NCBI GenBank assembly: GCA_032209605.1
Contig: JASFXZ010000015.1
Location: 1,736,001-1,800,000, forward strand
Direction of reading: 5' to 3'
Length of the DNA: 64,000 nucleotides
Origin: Mactromeris polynyma
Taxonomy: Eukaryota; Mollusca; Bivalvia; Venerida; Mactridae
Shown: positions 22,305-32,464 of the stretch, one piece after another
Layout of the letters: each line of letters opens with the position of its first letter
How positions within the stretch are numbered: the first letter of the stretch is position 1
The notes under the pieces: model-generated
Told to the model about the DNA's origin: nothing
Database searches by the model: none
What the model saw: only the letters and a program-made list of their open reading frames with translations
Translations under genes and position numbers: made by a program

Positions 22305-23195
22305 TATGAATATTATAGAAGATAAACCCATGGGAATATAAATAATATAGAAGATAAACCAATGGAAGAATGAATAATGTAGAAGATAAACCCATGGAAA
22401 TAAGAATAATATAGATGATAAACCGCTGTAAATGAGTATAATATAGCAGATAAAACCATGTAAATAAGAATAATATAGAAGATAAACCGTTGGAAATGAG
22501 TATAATATAGCAGATAAAACCATGTAAATAAGAATAATATGGAAGATTAACCCATGGAAATATTAATTATATAGAAGATAAACCCATGGAAATATGAATA
22601 CTGTAGAAGATAAACCCATGGACATCTGAATACTATAGAAGATAAACCTAGGGAAATTAGAATAATACAGAAGATAAACACATTGAAATATGAATAATAT
22701 AGAAGATAAAACCATGGAAGTATGAATAATGTAGAAGATAAAAACATGGAAATAAGGATAATATAGAAAATAAACCCATGGAAATTTGAATAATATAGCA
22801 GATAAAACCATGGAAGTATGAATAATACAGAAGATGAACCCATGGAAATATGAATAATATAGAAGATAAACCCATGGAAATATGAATAATATAGAAGATA
22901 AAACCATGGAAGTATGTATTATATAGAAGATAAACCCATGGAAATAAGAATAATATAGAAGATAATCCCATTGGATATAAGAATACTATAGAAGATAAAA
23001 TCATGAAAATATGAATAATATAGAAAAGAAACCCATGGAAATTTGAATAATATAGCAGCCAAACCATGGACGTATGAACAATATAGAAGATAAACCCATG
23101 GAAATAAAAAATATATAGAAGATAAAACCATGGAAGTATGAATAATATAGAAGATAAACCCATGGAAATATGAATAATATAGAAGATAAACCACT
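22305..23195. repeat. 32-bp minisatellite, about 27 copies
   Basis: The unit agaagataaacccatggaa followed by atatgaataatat recurs every 32 bp with point variants (aaccatggaagtatg, aataagaataat). On the minus strand all three frames are almost free of stops and spell a 32-residue hydrophobic repeat (FPWVYLLYYS type) every 96 bp, which yields several overlapping false proteins. Confidence 0.93.
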
Positions 23196-23600
23196 AAGAA
23201 TTGAATTAAAACATTTATTACATCAACATACTCACAAATAACATCATGATCATTATGTACAGTAATTTATACTTGACAAAGAACACAGTTTACTGACAGC
23301 AATTTGATACTGAATTCTCACCACCTATTAAGAGTTTGCAAAAATAAAACACACAAGGTATTTATGTAAACAAAAAAATGACTTTCAATGACTTAAAATT
23401 GGTCCTATGTTAAAACTAATTAAAATGTACTCTGGTCAATTAAGAAAAACTGTAAGAAAGAGGTTCAAGGCTGACTAGATTTGAAGACTACATTTTGAAC
23501 AGAATTCAATTTTCCATTGTAATGCTATGCAAGAATTTGTTGAGTATAATTCTCATTGGCTGGGCAGTCTCTTGTGAGCCAATTAAAACGTTTGGTTTAG
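23196..23600. other. Spacer, no recognised feature
   Basis: AT-rich; nothing recognised until the BED finger exon. Confidence 0.3.
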
Positions 23601-23604
23601 AATG

Positions 23605-23846
23605 CGTTAGGTATAGCTAGCAAATTGGCTGAACAACTGGACGGTGAAACCTGTGTAAAATTAAAAGACGCCCTAGCCAAATTCAGATCGCCAGTATGGC
23701 AGTATTTTGGTTTTCGTGTAAATTCTACGAAAAACGCTTTCACTACGTGCAAACTTTGCTACACAGATGTTAGCAATAAGGCAGGTTATACTTCGAATAT
23801 GGCAACTCATTTGAAACGCCGTCAAATGCTTTTTGTTGGATGCTAG
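23605..23846 (+). pseudogene. BED-type zinc finger fragment of a hAT-like transposase
   Basis: Open frame reading KFRSPVWQYFGFR, then FTTCKLCYTDVSNKAGYTS and NMATHLKRR, the BED finger pattern W-Y-F, C-x2-C, H. The last expected His is Gln (KRRQ) and a stop follows at 23844, so the finger is incomplete. There is no ATG upstream in frame; a possible acceptor (tatagctag) lies just before. A hAT-type terminal sequence lies 150 bp downstream, so I read this as the leftover 5' end of a hAT element rather than a domesticated gene. Confidence 0.65.
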
Positions 23847-23935
23847 TTTTTTGTAATGTCTTTTTCAAAATATACTAGTATGTTGTTTACTAAATTTTAC
23901 TCTTTTCATTTATTAGAAAATTGTATTGAAAAGTA

Positions 23936-24002
23936 TTGTATCACCTCTTTGTGTCTTGATATGTATCGTATCGTTAAAAGAGTGTATCGTTACACCTCTA
24001 GT
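23936..24002. mobile_element. hAT-like right end
   Basis: The text closes with gtatcgttacacctcta. Its reverse complement tagaggtgtaacgatac is a common hAT terminal inverted repeat. No matching left end was found before the BED fragment. Confidence 0.5.
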
Positions 24003-24519
24003 TAATTTAACGACAAAGCTGAAAGTAGGATCACATGAACATTTACAGACGTTGTAGCACTTTTGTCATAATTCATTAGAACTAACATCTTCAGTGTAAG
24101 GTAGTGAAAGCAGTAACTACAGCTTGCAATACTGTACAGGTTTTCATGGAGATTCTCTGATTTGAGTTATATCCACCATTATACAATCAGACGGTTCCGT
24201 TGAGATGAGTTGGATCAAAATTTGTCATTTTTCAGCATCTGAAATATACAACATGGAGCATTTCAGTATTTACGTACCCGTACATTGACAAGATAAAGCA
24301 TATATATTATACACAAGTCAATATAACAAATACTTGCCATCAAAAAATGTATTCTAGTTTATCCCAATAAAACCATCCTCGGTACCCAGGCTATTCATAA
24401 CATATATGATACCCGGGGCAAATTGGCTAGCGAACTTCATAATGCATGAATACTTATTAGCATTTGTCGACCAATGAAATGGACAGTAACAAAAAAGAAG
24501 GAATCGCCTTTGTGAATAG
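24003..24519. other. Spacer, no recognised feature
   Basis: No coding or repeat structure recognised. Confidence 0.3.
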
Positions 24520-24702
24520 CTATCCGTATCGCATGAGGTGTGTGTCATGCGGACAATCAAGCAGCTGGATTTCAAAATTGGAGGTTGTTTTAATATTTCC
24601 AGATATGAATGCTTTGCAATGCTTGCATTGTGCTTCCACAGTCCCAACTGATGGTGCGTCATCAGGGAAATCAAAATGCTTTCGAGCAGACACCCTTAAC
24701 AT
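24520..24702 (-). pseudogene. Second BED-like zinc finger fragment
   Basis: The minus frame reads KHFDFPDDAPSVGTVEAQCKHCKAF..., then SGNIKTTSNF, resembling the first half of BED fingers from hAT/ZBED proteins (A-x-C-x2-C followed by a Gly-x-x-x-Thr-Thr-Ser-Asn-Phe stretch). The His pair is lost: after TSNF the frame runs into unrelated residues. The plus-strand frames over the same bases are shadows. It lies next to the hairpin at 24717, which may be part of the same dead element. Confidence 0.45.
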
Positions 24703-24716
24703 AGAAAGTTACTAGT

Positions 24717-24894
24717 TGGTCTAGTTACTCTGGTCACTCTTGGAATTTGAAGGGTTGAAAACTCTGTAGAGGTGTTCCGAATATCGACTATAGTTCAACC
24801 GTACTCGATGGTTGAACTATAGTTAATGTTCGGAACACCTCTATATAGTATTCAAACCTCCAAGTTCGAAGAGTGACAAAAGTAACTAGACCAT
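24717..24894. mobile_element. 178-bp snap-back element
   Basis: Arms of about 84 bp (24717-24800 and 24811-24894) are inverted around the short loop gtactcgat. Arm words include tggtctagttac, agaggtgttcc and actatagttcaacc. The arms are a little diverged (for example gaatatcgactatag against the inverse of ctatagttaatgttc). It is probably a MITE; no clear target duplication is seen. Confidence 0.8.
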
Positions 24895-25574
24895 AGATGA
24901 ACTAGGCTGAGTTTTATCATCCAACCATAGTCACCATAGTCACTATAGTTGCTGATCGAACTACTTCTATAAAAAATAAAAAATATTTCAGCAGCCTAAA
25001 TGTGGTACGTATTTCGACTAAATCGATCCGCCAGACGCAAGATCATTAAACGCCATATTGCGATGAACAGATTTTACGCTGATGTCCTTGAAATTTATCT
25101 GTCGTGTAACTTATCATTAAAGGTCGAAATTAAATATCATTAGTTAGACCAATAAATATAGTGATGAATGCAGAAGTTAGAAATTATAAGGCATATTTTT
25201 TCCGCGACACGGACGATTATCAAATTTCGAGTTGGATGCGAAGATAATTATCTATATTTTGTCGACAAAGAGATCATGTTCTACAATTCCGACGATTTCC
25301 TGTAATGAAAACATCGTAAGAAGGTTATTTTATGCTTTTAAGTGCCATAGTCTAATCTTCATCCAAAACAGAAATCCAAAAAGGTTCGGCCCGTTGTTTT
25401 GTTTACCATAAACTGATATTTCATCACATCCTCAGATCAGTAACAGTCTCTAAACAACGTGCAGCATATATAGATCAGTGCATTGCTTTTGTTTTGTGGC
25501 TTACGTTTGGTGCGATAAACGGACGGTTTGTCATTTCAAGAAAAGAACAACAACAACCACACAACAACAGTGAT
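24895..25574. other. Spacer, no recognised feature
   Basis: No coding or repeat structure recognised. Confidence 0.3.
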
Positions 25575-26190
25575 TTTTGTCTTAAAACTGTCAGTAAAAG
25601 ACTGAAGGTTTAAATCGATTTATCAACTAGTTAGCCTCACACTTAACCACACTTTCCTGGTTACTGTCAAATGATGTCATATGTATTAAATGAAGTCATA
25701 TGTATTAAATGCAGTCATATGTATTAAATGTTGTATGACATGTGTATTAAATGATGTCATATGTATTAAATGATGTCATAATACAAAAGAAGTTTTGGAG
25801 AAATCGATCTGATGGATATGCCTCAATGATTTTCATAAGTATGCATTGCATAGAAAAGTGGAAGACGGCTTAATACAAACTCAAGCTGGCCAATCTAATG
25901 CTCTGACTGACATGGAACAAGGGATAACAAAACATGAAACAAGGACCAACATCAATATAAACCTAACACAATTTCAAAATGGTTGGGTAATAGCTATAAG
26001 ATACTACACGGAACACCTTCTGTTAGTTCCAGAGCAAACGTTAATACCTTCGAAGTCCCGATCATAATCCTACAAAACAATCTGTCATATCGTGCCATAT
26101 GAAGCTTCATACAGTCTTAAAACAGTCCAGCATGCAGTCAAAAAAGGTGCAAAAATCTCTCAAAAGTAGATTTATTTAAAATCTTAGAGG
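25575..26190. repeat. Direct repeat flanking the accessory block (right copy)
   Basis: Matches 7320-7915 and 55990-56540. It contains the gtcatatgtattaaatg array and the conserved frame HRKVEDGLIQTQAGQSNAL. From here rightwards the sequence continues like 56540-60170, upstream of gene C. Confidence 0.75.
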
Positions 26191-28679
26191 TAGTAGTTAT
26201 CATTATGTCAGGATTATATATCAGTTAAGAAAACAACTGATTAAGAATTTTGCAAATTTTGTAAAACAGATCTCATAGTAATTCCAGTCTCTAACATGGA
26301 TTTGACAAAAGTTCTATATTTCATAATAATAGATATGGATATTTGTAACAAAATTTACGAAAAAAACTCTTACATAATTTATGATAATGATAACCTTGTT
26401 ATAGGTGTTTAGCTGTAAGAAGGTTATCTATATTAAAATCCTCTATCTTACTATTACCTCTCAGAAACCTTGTGTTTCAAGGGAAACAACTTGGACTACA
26501 TGTCATTGTAACAATCTTGCCATGAATTACCTCCCTTGACTATACTATGTAACTACACTCTCAAACCACAGAAACTGGTTATAGGACACCACATTTCTGA
26601 TTGTAAGATAAATCAATAAGCAACACAATATTCACAGTTTATAAATACAATCTGATTATTGAAAAGTTTGCTAATAACAACACTACAGTATTTACCTCAC
26701 AGTAATAAAGCAATGTCTTATACTTTATAAGGAATGTGGAGTATATCAAACTGATTTTACAACAATTTTCTAAGTAATTTCCTGTTGTAAGGAACATATT
26801 CAGTGGAAAAGTATACTATTTTAGTCTGGAAACGGTACCCATATACAGCCCCAAAAGAGGTAAAACACATGGATGGGGTCAATTACATTTAAATGTAATT
26901 AATTACAATTACTTGAAAAGTCTCAATTACATTAATGTATACATCCATCAATTACATTCATTAGCAATGTAATTAAATACAATTATAATTACATTACTTG
27001 GTGGTCAAATGCAATTACATTTCAATTACTGTAATTATAAAAAAGACTGATATAACTGTTTTTTAGCTTAAATAGACACGCCTGGCGCGTAAAATGTGGC
27101 GCGCCGTTAGGATAAATACAGTATATGGAATCAAACAAAAAAAGTAAAAAGCAATCGTACATAAAAGGGAAATTGCTGTGTGAAAGGTAGGATTATTTTG
27201 GGCCATTACTTGAGGCCATAAAATGTTCAAATTTTGACTGAAAATGGCAGATGTCTACCTAAAATAGGGGATGGGCGTTTATTAAAGTATGGACATTAAA
27301 TAGAATGATTACGGTAAATCAAGAAGTCGAACAGAAAATGGTTCATACAAAGTGCACAGCCTCTGCACATTACCAGCTTGCTTAAGGACACATCAATTCT
27401 GATTGTATGATAAATAAAACATAAACACCCAATATTTACATTAAGTAATAAAATGATGGTATTTAACACAGTCACTTGTGTCTAAATCAGATATTCTACA
27501 TGTATGACCTTTTTGATACATCAAAAGCAATACAGAATGTTGTGTTATAAGAATTTAAACTGACCTTAACTAATAACATGGATGCATAGATGTATTTTAG
27601 TTATATTGCAAATGCATTCATTGTTCTATATGTCTGCGAGCACAGTGAGTATCAATACTAAAATTACGACTCAAATTTCAATAATTTGATATACACGATT
27701 GGACTGGATAAAAGCACTGCCCTCTGCTCATATGTACATTTGCAGGCATTCAATCACCAACATGAACATACAGGAAATTAGGCAGAGCATTAGGCAGCTT
27801 TTGTGGACTGATACTGACACCCATCAATGGGCAATTTTTGTTTCCATGACAAATGACTAGGGAAATTCTTAGCTTATCTTTGATCTATTTTTTTCACATT
27901 TTTGTACAGTTTTTAATCAGTCCGGACAAATATACAGTATTTGTTCACAGATGTCTTAAGTAATATGTTTAAAAATAAGTAGATCAACCCCAACTGATCT
28001 TATAGGAATTTTCTTGTTCGAAGATTGAAAATAGGAGAAAATATCATTGAGTAGGGGAAAGGTGTAACCTTTAAACGGCCTCAAACCAGTGCCCTGACAA
28101 GTATATCAAATATTCATTGTTCCTATGAAATATCATTTTCCCCAGTAACAATTTTTCAGACATTTTGAACGACATAATCAAACACATTCAATGTACATGA
28201 ACGTCTTTACAATACATGAAAATATTTGTATAACCTGCAAATGAGTGTAATTTCTTAAATCATAGCAATTATATTTGCAATTATTCTAAGTGTTAAAATT
28301 ACAACGGTCGTACAGAATGTGACACTACGCAATGTTAGTACATATAATTAAGGTCTTAGAGGGAACGCCACATACGCAAAACAATACCTCCCCACACAGA
28401 CCCCCGGGAAAATAACAGTCTACAAGACATCAAAGGGGAGCAAGGGTAAACATGTATGGGAATAGGGTTGCAAGTAATAGTCTCAATGACAGGCCTAAGT
28501 AAAATCAGATATGATGTTTTCATGACCAGAAACAGCTGGAACTAAACAATTATCAGTCTCTTTCTACATATTGATCAAAGATTTTTATGACTAAATCATT
28601 TCATATATCTTGAGTTTGTAGCTGGAAATTTTCTAGCAGAAAGCAGAAGAGAGTGTATCATAAAAATATTGCAACATGC
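26191..28679. other. Duplicated spacer upstream of gene B
   Basis: Follows 56541-59930 with indels. It contains an AT-rich stretch of repeated aattacaatta-type words (26880-27050; shorter at 57220-57310), an internal old duplication (26500-26800 resembling 27380-27560), and a fragment of the 'gaacgccacatacgcaaaac' repeat at 28355-28460. No coding exon is recognised. Confidence 0.45.
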
Positions 28680-28947
28680 TGAACACACATTCTTTATATT
28701 TACCACCCTCTTATACTATTTCTGATATTTCCAGTCAAACAAAGGTTATTTATAGCTAAATATTCAATATTCCCACTAAATACCTAAGCTTAAATATTAT
28801 TACATGTAATAAGGGAAATAACACTTCAGATGTTATTGTGATATTTAATTATGAGTTGTCCCTTATTTCTTATCTATTACACAGTCATGTGACAAATGTT
28901 AACACTTCCTTATCAACGGCATAACTAAACAAAATCATTTGATCAAG
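28680..28947 (+). promoter_or_regulatory. Putative promoter of gene B
   Basis: Conserved upstream of exons 1 of B, C and D. A TATA-like site sits about 175-200 bp before the ATG: tataaata at 59996 (C) and 63186 (D), and the weaker ttatttatag at 28746 (B). A 'cagtca(t/a)gtgacaaa' block and 'acacttccttat' also recur shortly before each ATG. The transcription start is not known. Confidence 0.4.
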
Positions 28948-29312
28948 ATGGCAGCGAAGAAAGACAGTGCAAATTTAACTCATTCCCAAATTCATGGTGG
29001 GGATTTTGTATTCGATTTTTGCTGTACTCCATGTGATAAAAGGAAATATAATAGAGAAGCAACAAAATACTGTGTGAATTGTAGTGAGTACTATTGTGTG
29101 AAGTGTGTTGAAAATCATAAAGATTTCAAGGTGTTGTCGGATCATGTTTTGGTTGACCCGAAGACCGCAACACCAGCACTGAGTCGATCTGGAACCAGAC
29201 ACCTTGCAGCACCAACAGAGCTATGCAAAAGACATCGCCTTAAGCTTGTTGACATGTACTGTGCAGAAGAGGACGTTGTGGGTTGTTCCGCATGCTTTTT
29301 ACTGGACCACAA
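28948..29312 (+). CDS. TRIM-like gene B, exon 1 (tandem B-boxes)
   Basis: The start is the ATG in aagatgg at 28948 (good Kozak context; a TTG nine bases earlier is not used). The exon encodes 121 codons plus two bases of Lys122. B-box 1 uses Cys26, Cys29, Cys42, Cys45, Cys50, Cys53, His57 and His66. B-box 2 uses Cys93, His96, Cys105, Asp109 or Glu108, Cys113, Cys116 and His121, with a further His from exon 2. No RING precedes them, so E3 ligase activity is not expected from this protein alone. The donor is AA then gtaaga at 29313. Joined to 48346-49846 in phase 2 it restores HKSCSDIH, the expected end of B-box 2, giving 621 residues. The intervening intron is 19,033 bp. Confidence 0.88.
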
Positions 29313-29384
29313 GTAAGATATATTTGTTCTGTCTCTTATAATGCCTCAAAATATTTTGTCATTTTGTTTGTTCGATGTAGAGGG

Positions 29385-29515
29385 CATCTATACATTAACA
29401 GTATAACTCCAGGAGGGATAGTGTTTGCTCAAAAGGAGGCTCAAACCCAAAACCCACTGAACAGTAGAACAACACTCTACCGTTTTAGCAATCCAGGTGG
29501 CACGCCTTACTCCAA
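29385..29515 (-). mobile_element. tRNA-derived SINE-like head
   Basis: On the minus strand the text gctaaaacggtagagtg fits an A box and gggtttgagcctcc a B box about 40 bp later. The same segment sits at the same place in the introns of C (about 60640-60720) and D (about 63830-63930), so it predates the cluster's duplication. Confidence 0.5.
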
Positions 29516-30054
29516 TAGCATATCACTGAACATAATTCAGTTATGTACGTTTAACTCTATTTGTATAAGTCATAACCACATTATTCTGAATTACCACAAG
29601 CCGGAGAGGCATAGTTGAACTTCAAACGTAACTTTAAATCCTTGAATTAGACAAAAGTACTGGTTAGCAACGTGGGAAATAGTCATCTAGAGTGGCAAAT
29701 AAAATTCCATTATGAGTTAGGGTACAACAGCTGAGAAGTCCATAATTGTTTTATTAATTTTGTCATTTCTACCTGAACAATTTATAAGGATATTTAACTA
29801 TAACGAGCTGAGCACAAACCAAGGTTTATACATTGTGTATAACTGTCGTTTGGTGCTTACGTGAAATGATCTCAGTCACTGCACAACTTGAATGCGCAAA
29901 TCGTGGTCATCTGAAATGCACTTCTGCAATTTCTGTAGCATTCTTAAGAAACCAAACGCCAGTGAAAACTGGTGAATATCACATATTACAGACTCAAACA
30001 AATTTACTACTGGAACGATCAGAAAGTTTTCATTTACAGTTTATATACAATCTG
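29516..30054. other. Intron of gene B, ancestral part
   Basis: Partly alignable with 60720-60920 in gene C (cattattctgaattaccaca; catttacagtttatataca). No other gene is seen. Confidence 0.4.
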
Positions 30055-30599
30055 AATGTTATATGCAGCACTGGAAATGTCCTGGATCTCCCAAGAAAAT
30101 AGGTATACAAGAATGTACAATGAAATTGAGATAGTGAACAATTTAGTTACATGTTGGGCTAGGATAATCCTGCTAACTGAAAAACAACTGAAAAAAGGAA
30201 TCTTGCTACATATATTAGAAGCCTTTATTCACAATTAATTTAAGTGCCCATGTCAATGCAATGCGTACCTTTACAACAAAGACTGTAGGTTGATACAAAT
30301 CCATATCAGCTGATGATCAAATAAGTATGGTGTTGACAGATGGACCAGTGAGTGAATGTCCTTTTTGTTCAATACTTTTTATCATAATTTAAAAAAAACA
30401 AAAACAAAGCTTATTGTTTGAGGTCTGACATGAGGTGATCTTGAAAGGTGCCATAAAAACAAGTAAATATATTTGAAATCAATATTATAAACACTAGGTA
30501 GACAAACATTTACCTCCAACAAAAAACTTCCTTGAAAAATTAAAAGAATATCATTTTGATTATCTTGCATAGCTGAAATATTTAATCTATATGTTGCAT

Positions 30600-31890
30600 A
30601 ATCAAAAGGCCATAACTGTATAAAAACAGTCCCATTAAAACTCCTGATAATAAGCGCGTATTCTCCTCTTTGTAAAAAAGCTTCCCATAAAGTGTTGTTT
30701 AATTCCTGTCAAAAGTTTCTGAGAATTAGTCTGAACAAGAATGGTACCATATATGTACTATGTTGCAAAATCAAAGGGCCATAACTCTGTGAAAATAGTC
30801 TGACCAAAACCGTGTGATAATATGAGCATCTCCTCTTAATAGTGAAGCTTCCCATTAAGTGTTGTTGAATTCCCACCAGTGGTTTCTGAGAAGTAGTGCG
30901 GACAAGAATGATTACATATATACTATACGTGGCATAATCAAAGGGCCATAACTCTGTGAAAAATAGTCCAACCGAAACAGTGTGATAATATGCGCATCTC
31001 CTCTTGGTAATGAAGCTTCCCATGAAGTTTTGTTGAATTCCATTCAGTAGTTTCAGTGATATAGTCCGTACAAGAATGGTACCATATGTACTATGTTGCA
31101 TAATCAAAGGGCCATAACTCCGTGGAAAAATATTCCAACCAAAATCAAGTGATAAAATGCGCATCTCCTCTTGGTAGTGAAGTTTCCCATAAAGTTCTGT
31201 TGAATTCCAGTCAGTAGTTTCTGAGAAGTAGTCCGGACAAAAATGGTACCATATATACTATATGTGGCATAATCAAAGGGCCATAACTCCGTGAAAAATA
31301 GTCCAACCAAAACGGTGTGATAATATGCACATCTCCTATTGGTAGTGAAGCTTCCCATGAAGTTTTGTTGAATTCCAGTCAGTAGTTTCTGAGAAGTAGT
31401 CCGGACAAGAATGGTACCATATATACTATATGTGGCATAATCAAAGGGCCATAACTCCGTGAAAAATAGTCCAACCAAAACGGTGTGATAATAGGCACAT
31501 CTCCACTTCAGTGGTTTCTGAGAAATAGTCCGGACAAGAATAGTACCATATATACTATATGTGGAATAATCAAAGGACTATAACTCCGTGAAAAATAGTC
31601 CAATCAATACCGTGTGATAATATGCGCATCTCCTCTTGGTAGGAAAGCTTTCCAAGAAGTTTTGTTGAATTCCAGCCAGTAGTTTCTGAAAAGTAGTCCG
31701 GACAAGAATGGTACCATACATAATATATGTGGCATAATCAAAGGGCGATAACTCCGTGAAAAATAGTCCAATCAATACCGTGTGATAATATGCGCATCTC
31801 CTCTTGGTAGTGAAGCTTCCCGTGAAGTTTTGTTGATTCCAGTCAGTGGTTTCTGAGTAGTCCGGACAAGAAAAGTGGGACGGACGAAGC
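30600..31890. repeat. 168-bp tandem array in intron of gene B
   Basis: About 7.5 units (for example 'catctcct' at 31162 and 31330), each with gtagtgaagcttccca, gttgaattccagtcagtag, agtccggacaagaatgg and aaagggccataactccgtg. It ends in gggacggacgaagcggcgac and a poly-C 'ttcgggaacagggagc' hairpin near 31905. The period is a multiple of three, so the minus strand is open for long stretches with a 56-residue repeat (LFFTELWPFDYAT). I recognise the text as a common bivalve interspersed repeat. The segment 30055-31940 is absent from gene C. Confidence 0.85.
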
Positions 31891-31940
31891 GGCGACTATA
31901 TGCTCCCCCCCCCCTTCGGGAACAGGGAGCATAATAAATC

Positions 31941-32464
31941 TGTTCAAACTGAAAATTACCAAAACTATCACGCCTGTCTTCTATTATTACTCTATTATTA
32001 GCAAACTTTATTAAATAACAGGTTTCCTGTATCCATTAAAAATATTTTCTCTAGCAAATCTTTGATAACTTTGGTAGATATCATTAAGTATTGATATCAT
32101 GTTCACCATTTAATGCTTACAAAAACATGAACATGTATATAACTGTATCTATAGGGGTATCTACATTCATAACAATTTGTATAATTTTGCAGTGCATTGA
32201 ATACCTTGAAATTTGTTATTATTGTATACCGCTGAAAAATGTTTGTTTAGCAATAGTAGAAGGCTATACATGTAAAGATGTATACAGCTTTATACAGCCG
32301 ATCTATATACCACAGTATTGTACATTTCTCAATACAGTACATATTTCTATATTATTGTATTGATTAATGAATCAATCGAACGGAATGTCTGACTCTCTGT
32401 TGGTGATATTGCGGCCAGTTCATACTGTTTTATAAATACTTCCAACTAATCTCAATGATTTTTG
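31941..32464. other. Intron of gene B, ancestral part
   Basis: Aligns with 60920-61480 in the intron of gene C (ctgttcaaactgaaaattac; tatctataggggtatctac). A short open frame at 32091 is interrupted in C and not counted as a gene. Confidence 0.5.

Noticed and set aside
22260..23194. Minus-strand hydrophobic proteins of up to 168 residues
   Set aside because: Shadow frames of the 32-bp minisatellite; all three frames encode the same cycling peptide.
24354..24715. Plus-strand frame with two Cys-x2-Cys pairs and an overlapping minus frame
   Set aside because: The minus frame at 24520-24702 with BED-like spacing explains the Cys-rich look better; the others are antisense or alternate-frame shadows.
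30709..31775. Minus-strand proteins with a repeated LFFTELWPFDYAT unit
   Set aside because: Produced by the 168-bp bivalve-type repeat array; interrupted and without a supported start.
32091..32363. 90-codon hydrophobic frame in intron of gene B
   Set aside because: AT-rich intron text; the paralogous intron of gene C has indels that break it.
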